From an uncultured Collinsella sp. (GTDB taxonomy: Bacteria > Actinomycetota > Coriobacteriia > Coriobacteriales > Coriobacteriaceae), in assembly GCA_900764955.1 (NCBI GenBank), contig CAAFPY010000010.1:1-15418 (forward strand): a DNA stretch of 15,418 bases, read 5' to 3'. The translations under genes were made by a program, and so were the position numbers. The notes beneath the pieces were generated by a model. It made no database searches. It saw only the letters and a list, made by a program, of their open reading frames with translations, and had not been told where the DNA came from. This document shows positions 13,602 to 15,418 of this stretch, piece by piece; position 1 is the first letter of the stretch; every line of letters begins with the position of its first letter.

Positions 13602-14869
13602 GCGAGCTCCTCTTCAAAGTTGTCGATCAGGTTGTTGCCTAGACGGACGACGGCGGCGCGGGTGCGCTCGTCGGTGGCGGAAAGCGCGGCGTCCTCCAGC
13701 TTGGCGCGGATGAACAGGTCCTCGGCGGCGTTTTGGTCAAGGCCGCGGCAGGCGAGGTAGAACAGCTGCTCGTCGCGGACGTGACCGATGGTGGCGCCGT
13801 GGTTGCCGGCGACGTCGTCCTCGTCGCAGAGAATGACGGGAACGGTCTTGTTGTCGACGCCCTTGTTGGCCAAAAGCACCGTCTCGCGCTCGGTGCCGGT
13901 TGCACCCTTGCAGCCGTGCACGAGGTCGATGGTGCCACGGTAGACCTTCTTGGACGTGCCGGTCAGCACGCCGTTGGCGTCGATCTCGCACTCGGTCTTG
14001 CGACCGCGGTGGCGCAGCTCGTAGTTAAAGTCGCGCACCTGCTCGCGGGCGCCCAGGTAGTCAGTATCGATGGTGACCTTGGCGGTATCGCCCAGCAGGT
14101 CGCCGGCAAGGCCGGTGGCGCTGGCGCCGGCACCCAGGACGGTGTGCTGCACGTTGACGCGCGCGCCCTCGTCCAGGAACAGGCCGGTGTCGTCGAGCGC
14201 GATCCAGCTATCGTCGAGCGTCTGCGTGCAGGTCACGTTGACGATGGCGTACTCGTGGGAGCACACGCGTAGCACGGAGCCCACGACACCCTCGCCGGTA
14301 ACAGGGGAGTCCAGGGCGATCTGCAGGTCGAGCGTTGCCCGCGGGCGGGCGACGACGTCGATGGCGGCGATGGCCGCGGCGGCATCGACACCGCTCACGC
14401 GCACAGCAACCGTGGCGTGCTTGTATGCGGGCACATCGATGACGATGTGCTTGGTAGCGTGTTCGGCCAAGTAGGCGTAGGCAGCCTCGCCCATGCCGGT
14501 TTCGAAGGCTTCAACGGGGGAGAGCTCCTCCTCGAGCTTAATGGCACCGGCCTGGTAGACGGAGGTGGCGGGTACGTCGAGCTCGGTCTCGGGCGTGATG
14601 CGGGCGCGGTCGGCGGCATCACCGGGGGCGGAGGCACGGCGCTCGGGGAAGCGCTCGGCCATGGCGTCCATGGCGGTGTCGAAGGCGTCGGCCGCGCCGG
14701 AGAACTGCTCGTCCAAGCCCTCGACCTCAACGGCCTCGGCGGGAGTGGCGGCAAGCTCGTCAGAGAGCTCGAGCTTGGTCTGGTTCATTTTCAACCAGCC
14801 CCAGGTTGCTGCGGGCATCGCGTTGACCTGCTCGAGCGTGGTAGCAGCGGCGTTGGTTTCCTGTTTCAT
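13598..14869 (-). CDS. sufD: SufD, component of the SufBCD Fe-S assembly complex
   Basis: 423 residues. SufD pairs with SufB on the SufC ATPase dimer and supports cluster assembly. The protein has the SufBD beta-helix core (about residues 140-370) and the C-terminal helical region. The closing motif CDEDDVAGNHGATIGHVRD holds the His of the family's HGAT. Where many SufD proteins have a Cys-Ser before that His, this one has Gly-Asn. The N-terminal ~100 residues are Ala/Glu-rich and weakly conserved, as usual for SufD. It starts at ATG 14869, overlapping the sufB TAA by one base (TAATG), so translation is probably coupled. It is intact in the window. Confidence 0.93.
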   Translation of the reverse strand: MKQETNAAATTLEQVNAMPAATWGWLKMNQTKLELSDELAATPAEAVEVEGLDEQFSGAADAFDTAMDAMAERFPERRASAPGDAADRARITPETELDVPATSVYQAGAIKLEEELSPVEAFETGMGEAAYAYLAEHATKHIVIDVPAYKHATVAVRVSGVDAAAAIAAIDVVARPRATLDLQIALDSPVTGEGVVGSVLRVCSHEYAIVNVTCTQTLDDSWIALDDTGLFLDEGARVNVQHTVLGAGASATGLAGDLLGDTAKVTIDTDYLGAREQVRDFNYELRHRGRKTECEIDANGVLTGTSKKVYRGTIDLVHGCKGATGTERETVLLANKGVDNKTVPVILCDEDDVAGNHGATIGHVRDEQLFYLACRGLDQNAAEDLFIRAKLEDAALSATDERTRAAVVRLGNNLIDNFEEELA

Positions 14870-15418
14870 TATCCGATCGCTCCTTCCATCTCGAGCTTGA
14901 TCAGGTTGTTCATCTCGACGGCATACTCCAGCGGCAGCTCCTTGGAGACCGGGTTAGCAAAGCCGTTGACGATCATGGTGCGGGCCTCTTCCTCCGAGAT
15001 GCCGCGGCTCATCAGGTAGAACACCTTGTCGTCGCCGATGCGGCCGATGGTGGCCTCGTGGCCGATGTCGACGTTCTTGGCGCGGATGTCCATGGCGGGG
15101 ATGGTGTCGGAGCGGCTCTGGTCATCGAGCATGAGCGACTGGCAGCTCACGGTTGCCTTGGAACCCTCTGCCTTGGGCGTGGCCACGATAGAGCTGCGGA
15201 AGGTCTGAATGCCGCCGCTCTTGGAGATACCTTTGGTCTCGACGGTTGCCGAGGTCTCGGGGGCGTTGAGCACGACCTTGCAGCCGGTGTCGAGGTTCTG
15301 CCCGGCGCCGGCAAAGGTGATGCCGGTAAAGCTCGAGCGGGCGCGGCGGCCGTTGAGCACGCTCATGGGGTAGAGGTAGCCCACCGGGCTGGCGGAAGGG
15401 GCGCCCGCTCCCGCCGAG
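14869..15418 (-). CDS. sufB: SufB, Fe-S scaffold core protein, N-terminally cut by the window edge
   Basis: The C-terminal 182 residues are visible. The apparent GTG start at 15384 is internal, since the frame continues in SufB-like sequence (SAGAGAPSASPVGYLY) to the edge. Conserved segments: SVLNGRRARSSFTGITFAG, LMLDDQSRSDTIP, GHEATIGRIGDDKVFYLMSRG and the terminal KELPLEYAVEMNNLIKLEMEG. SufB with SufC and SufD forms the cluster-building complex. The gene order here is sufB-sufD-sufS-sufU, reading leftwards; sufC is not in the window and probably lies upstream of sufB. The start and promoter of the operon are outside. Confidence 0.97.
   Translation of the reverse strand, partial: SAGAGAPSASPVGYLYPMSVLNGRRARSSFTGITFAGAGQNLDTGCKVVLNAPETSATVETKGISKSGGIQTFRSSIVATPKAEGSKATVSCQSLMLDDQSRSDTIPAMDIRAKNVDIGHEATIGRIGDDKVFYLMSRGISEEEARTMIVNGFANPVSKELPLEYAVEMNNLIKLEMEGAIG

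Noticed and set aside
12243..13760. A 505-residue plus-strand open frame
   Set aside because: Antisense to sufS, which is unmistakable.

Overview
The window looks like a chromosomal segment of a high-GC, anaerobic Coriobacteriia member, most likely Collinsella or a close relative. This is inferred from strongly G/C-biased third codon positions, a Rho with a very long charged N-terminal extension, a SUF locus with SufU as scaffold, and an overall Actinomycetota-like protein style. I could not run a database search, so the genus is an inference.

Layout, left to right. On the plus strand, 3-1847 is the 3' part of rho, open at the left edge, followed by a terminator, a good promoter, a lineage-restricted membrane-anchored Ala/acidic protein (2162-3562) and a VanZ-family membrane protein (3570-4019). 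A perfect bidirectional hairpin closes this unit. It faces a leftward unit holding a class I aminotransferase (5770-4589) and a decapitated ROK fructokinase (4571-4134).

A plus-strand tRNA cluster follows: His(GTG), Lys(CTT), Lys(CTT). Next comes a 94-bp direct repeat that carries the last 20 nt of a third tRNA-Lys plus its terminator, with an 83-bp triple-hairpin segment inserted between the two copies. A DinD-like gene truncated at about 120 residues lies directly beyond. Together these read as the scar of an integrative element or a local rearrangement at a tRNA-Lys site.

The right half is mostly leftward and centred on redox and Fe-S biology. It holds an FAD-dependent fumarate reductase/aspartate oxidase-like flavoprotein (8565-7039), then a two-gene unit pairing a divergent NifU/IscU-like scaffold (10579-9845) with a GGGtGRT-family protein (9826-8822). 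A rightward RAYT-type HUH transposase (10983-11783) sits between that pair and the canonical sufB-sufD-sufS-sufU operon, whose genes overlap by 1, 4 and 8 bp. sufB runs off the right edge, and sufC is presumably beyond it.

The best candidate for an undercharacterised system is the scaffold/GGGtGRT pair: a compact operon with its own strong terminator, encoding a second Fe-S-scaffold-like protein about 1.3 kb from a complete SUF-type scaffold. Its biochemical job is not established by anything visible here.
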